Source: JBBDYQ01 sp035553855
GTDB lineage: Bacteria; Actinomycetota; Thermoleophilia; Solirubrobacterales; Thermoleophilaceae
Direction of reading: 5' to 3'
Assembly: GCA_035553855.1 (NCBI GenBank)
Contig: DATMJO010000086.1
Coordinates: 1 to 20,015, forward strand
Length of the DNA stretch: 20,015 nt
The notes beneath the pieces are model-generated. The model was not told the DNA's origin. It ran no database searches and saw only the letters and a list, made by a program, of their open reading frames with translations. Of the stretch, positions 18,193 to 20,015 are shown piece after piece (position 1 is the stretch's first letter; every line of letters starts with the position of its first letter). Position numbers and translations under genes: made by a program.

Positions 18193-20015
18193 GTGCCCCG
18201 GCCGGAGAAGCGCTGGGTCACCTTCGAGATCGACGGCCGCGAGGTGCGCGCGCCCGAGGGCTCGATGCTCGTCGACGCGGCCAAGCACGGCGACGTCGAG
18301 ATCCCGGTCTTCTGCTATGAGCCGAAGCTCGGCCAGCCCGTCGGCGCCTGCCGCATGTGCCTCGTGGAGGTGGAGGGGATCCCGAAGCTCCAGGCCGGGT
18401 GCGCCACACAGGTGAAGGACGGCATGGTCGTCTCGACCCTCTCCGACCAGGTCAAGGCGGCCCAGGAGGCGGTGGTGGAGTTCCTGCTCGTCAACCACCC
18501 GCTCGACTGCCCCGTCTGCGACAAGGGCGGCGAGTGCCCGCTCCAGGACATCACGATGGGCTGGGGCCCCGGCCGCTCGCGCTTCATCGAGCCCAAGCGC
18601 CACTTCAAGAAGCCGCTCGAGCTCTCGCCGCTCGTCGCGATCGACCGCGAGCGCTGCATCCTCTGCTACCGCTGCGTGCGCTTCTCGCAGGAGGTCTCCG
18701 AGGACTACCAGCTCGTCTTCCTCGAGCGCGGCGACCACACCTTCGTCGGCACCCACGACGGCCACCCCTACGTCGGCCCCTTCTCCGGAAACATCATCGA
18801 GCTCTGCCCGGTGGGCGCACTCACCTCTACCGCCTACCGCTTCCGGGCGCGACCCTGGGACGTCGAGAACGCGGGAACGGTCTGCACGATGTGCCCGTCG
18901 CAGTGCAACGTCGAGCTCACGATCAGAGACGACGCCCGCGTGCTGCGCGTGCTCGCCCGCGACAACCCCGACGTGGACGACGGCTGGCTCTGCGACAGGG
19001 GCCGCTTCGCCTACCAGTCATTCCACTCCGAGGAGCGGATCACGCGCCCGCTCGTGAACGAGGGAGGCACGCTGCGCGAGGTCTCCTGGGAGAAGGCGCT
19101 CTCGACAGCCGCGGGGATCCTCTCGCGCGCGGGTGAGCGGGCGGCCGCGCTCGCGGGCGGGACGGCGACCAACGAGGAGGGCCTCCTGCTCCAGCGCATC
19201 CTGCGGGACGCGCTCGGCTCCCAGCACGTGGACTCGCGGCCCTCCGGGACGCTCCCGCCCGACACCTGGCGGGCGCTCTCGGCGCCCGAGCTGTCGCTGC
19301 CGGTCTGGGACGTGGACAACGCCGGCGCGATCCTCGTGCTCGACACCGAGCCGGTGGACGAGGCGCCCATACTCGACCTGCGCGTGCGCAAGGCGGCGCG
19401 CCGCAACGGAGCGAAGGTCGTCATCGCCACGAGCCGCCCCGGAAGCCTCGACCCGGGCGCCTCCGCGGTCCTGCGCTTCGCTCCCGGCGGCGCCGAGGCC
19501 GCCGTCTCCGCGCTGGCGGCCGCGCTGGGCGCGGGCGCCTCCAGCCCGCTCGGCGGCGGCACCGACGCGGTCGACGACCTCGCGGGACGGGCGGGCGCCG
19601 ACGCCGCCGCGGTCCGCGAGGCCGCGGCGCTGCTCCAGTCCTCCGGACCCGTCGCGGTCGTCTGGGGCGAGCGCCTCACGAGCGGACCGCGCGCCGCGCA
19701 GGCGGCGAGCGCCCTGCTCGCCCTCGCCGCCCGCCTCGGCCTGGCGGGCGACGAGGGAGCGGGGCTCATCGAGGTCCCGTCCGGCACGAACGCGCGCGGC
19801 CTGCGCGAGGTCGGCTGCGTGCCGGGCCTGGCGCCGGGCCTGGCCGACTCTGGCGACGGCCGCGGCGCCGAGGACATCGCCCGCGGCCTCGCCGAGGGCG
19901 AGCTGACGGCGCTCGTCCTGCTCGAGGCCGACCCGCTTCGAACGCACCCGGCCCGCGCCGCGTGGGAGGCGGCGCTCGACGCCGCCTCGGTCGTCTGCTT
20001 CTCGCGGTTCCTCAC
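18193..20015 (+). CDS. nuoG: NADH-quinone oxidoreductase subunit G (75-kDa), 3' end cut by window edge
   Basis: The iron-sulfur wire subunit of complex I; 607 codons are visible. The N-terminal 2Fe-2S domain has C41, C53, C56 and C70. The next cluster (N5) has H102, C106, C109 and C115. N4 has C155, C158, C161 and C205. A further CxxCxxxC...C set at C231, C234, C238 and C267 matches the extra N7 cluster found only in some bacteria. From about residue 275 the protein is molybdopterin-oxidoreductase-like, with Ala/Gly-rich sequence and no obvious cofactor residue visible. The GTG start at 18193 is supported by GGAGGT at 9 nt. The remaining nuo genes (H-N) would be expected beyond base 20015. 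Confidence 0.94.
   Translation, partial: MPRPEKRWVTFEIDGREVRAPEGSMLVDAAKHGDVEIPVFCYEPKLGQPVGACRMCLVEVEGIPKLQAGCATQVKDGMVVSTLSDQVKAAQEAVVEFLLVNHPLDCPVCDKGGECPLQDITMGWGPGRSRFIEPKRHFKKPLELSPLVAIDRERCILCYRCVRFSQEVSEDYQLVFLERGDHTFVGTHDGHPYVGPFSGNIIELCPVGALTSTAYRFRARPWDVENAGTVCTMCPSQCNVELTIRDDARVLRVLARDNPDVDDGWLCDRGRFAYQSFHSEERITRPLVNEGGTLREVSWEKALSTAAGILSRAGERAAALAGGTATNEEGLLLQRILRDALGSQHVDSRPSGTLPPDTWRALSAPELSLPVWDVDNAGAILVLDTEPVDEAPILDLRVRKAARRNGAKVVIATSRPGSLDPGASAVLRFAPGGAEAAVSALAAALGAGASSPLGGGTDAVDDLAGRAGADAAAVREAAALLQSSGPVAVVWGERLTSGPRAAQAASALLALAARLGLAGDEGAGLIEVPSGTNARGLREVGCVPGLAPGLADSGDGRGAEDIARGLAEGELTALVLLEADPLRTHPARAAWEAALDAASVVCFSRFL

Noticed and set aside
17055..18284. A 409-codon minus-strand open frame opposite nuoF
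   Set aside because: Its composition is a mirror of nuoF codon bias, with no start context and no motif.

Overview
The window reads as a contiguous, very GC-rich, gene-dense chromosomal segment of an actinobacterium. The two-part bacterial Ku, a SARP-type regulator, a DUF1059 protein, an RsbW-like kinase, a full-length NuoG and many GTG/TTG starts fit a deep actinobacterial lineage; I suspect Thermoleophilia (Solirubrobacterales/Gaiellales type), but that is inference from gene content and style. There is no rRNA, tRNA, CRISPR array, insertion sequence or prophage in view, and no gene-free stretch longer than about 215 bases.

Layout. (1) 1-5232, a surface-sugar cluster: a left-truncated NAD-dependent epimerase (minus), a GST-fold protein (plus), a SAM methyltransferase (minus), then two GT4 glycosyltransferases and a GT2 glycosyltransferase (plus). 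(2) 5233-5369, a 56-bp tandem duplication carrying perfect 25-bp palindromes between convergent genes. (3) 5370-8068, a minus-strand run: c-type cytochrome lipoprotein, seryl-tRNA synthetase, and an ACC deaminase/D-cysteine desulfhydrase-like PLP enzyme. It diverges from a cupredoxin lipoprotein at 8093-8476. (4) 8690-10971, four single genes: Ku, RsbW-like kinase, flavin reductase, and a four-helix membrane protein. (5) 11006-13820, nuoABCD. (6) 13821-16110, an interruption: palindromic repeats, vapBC, a DUF1059 + SnoaL-like pair, and a SARP regulator. (7) 16172-20015, nuoEFG, with nuoG running off the right edge.

Functionally the right half encodes the Q-module and N-module subunits of respiratory complex I in two separately promoted blocks. 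Their promoters are near-identical over about 52 bp. The cytochrome c and cupredoxin lipoproteins could be extracytoplasmic electron carriers. The left half probably builds and decorates a cell-envelope glycan.

Two features of gene expression stand out. Many genes that head transcription units have a TANNNT box only 8-9 nt before the start codon and no Shine-Dalgarno sequence, so they are probably leaderless; several genes inside operons do have a Shine-Dalgarno. Packing is extreme: three convergent pairs overlap by 4 bp at their stop codons, and three nuo junctions overlap by exactly 8 nt. I did not find an obviously new multi-gene defence or biosynthetic system. The best leads are the duplicated nuo promoter/operator, the split nuo operon, the palindromic repeats, and seryl-tRNA synthetase lacking a canonical start codon.
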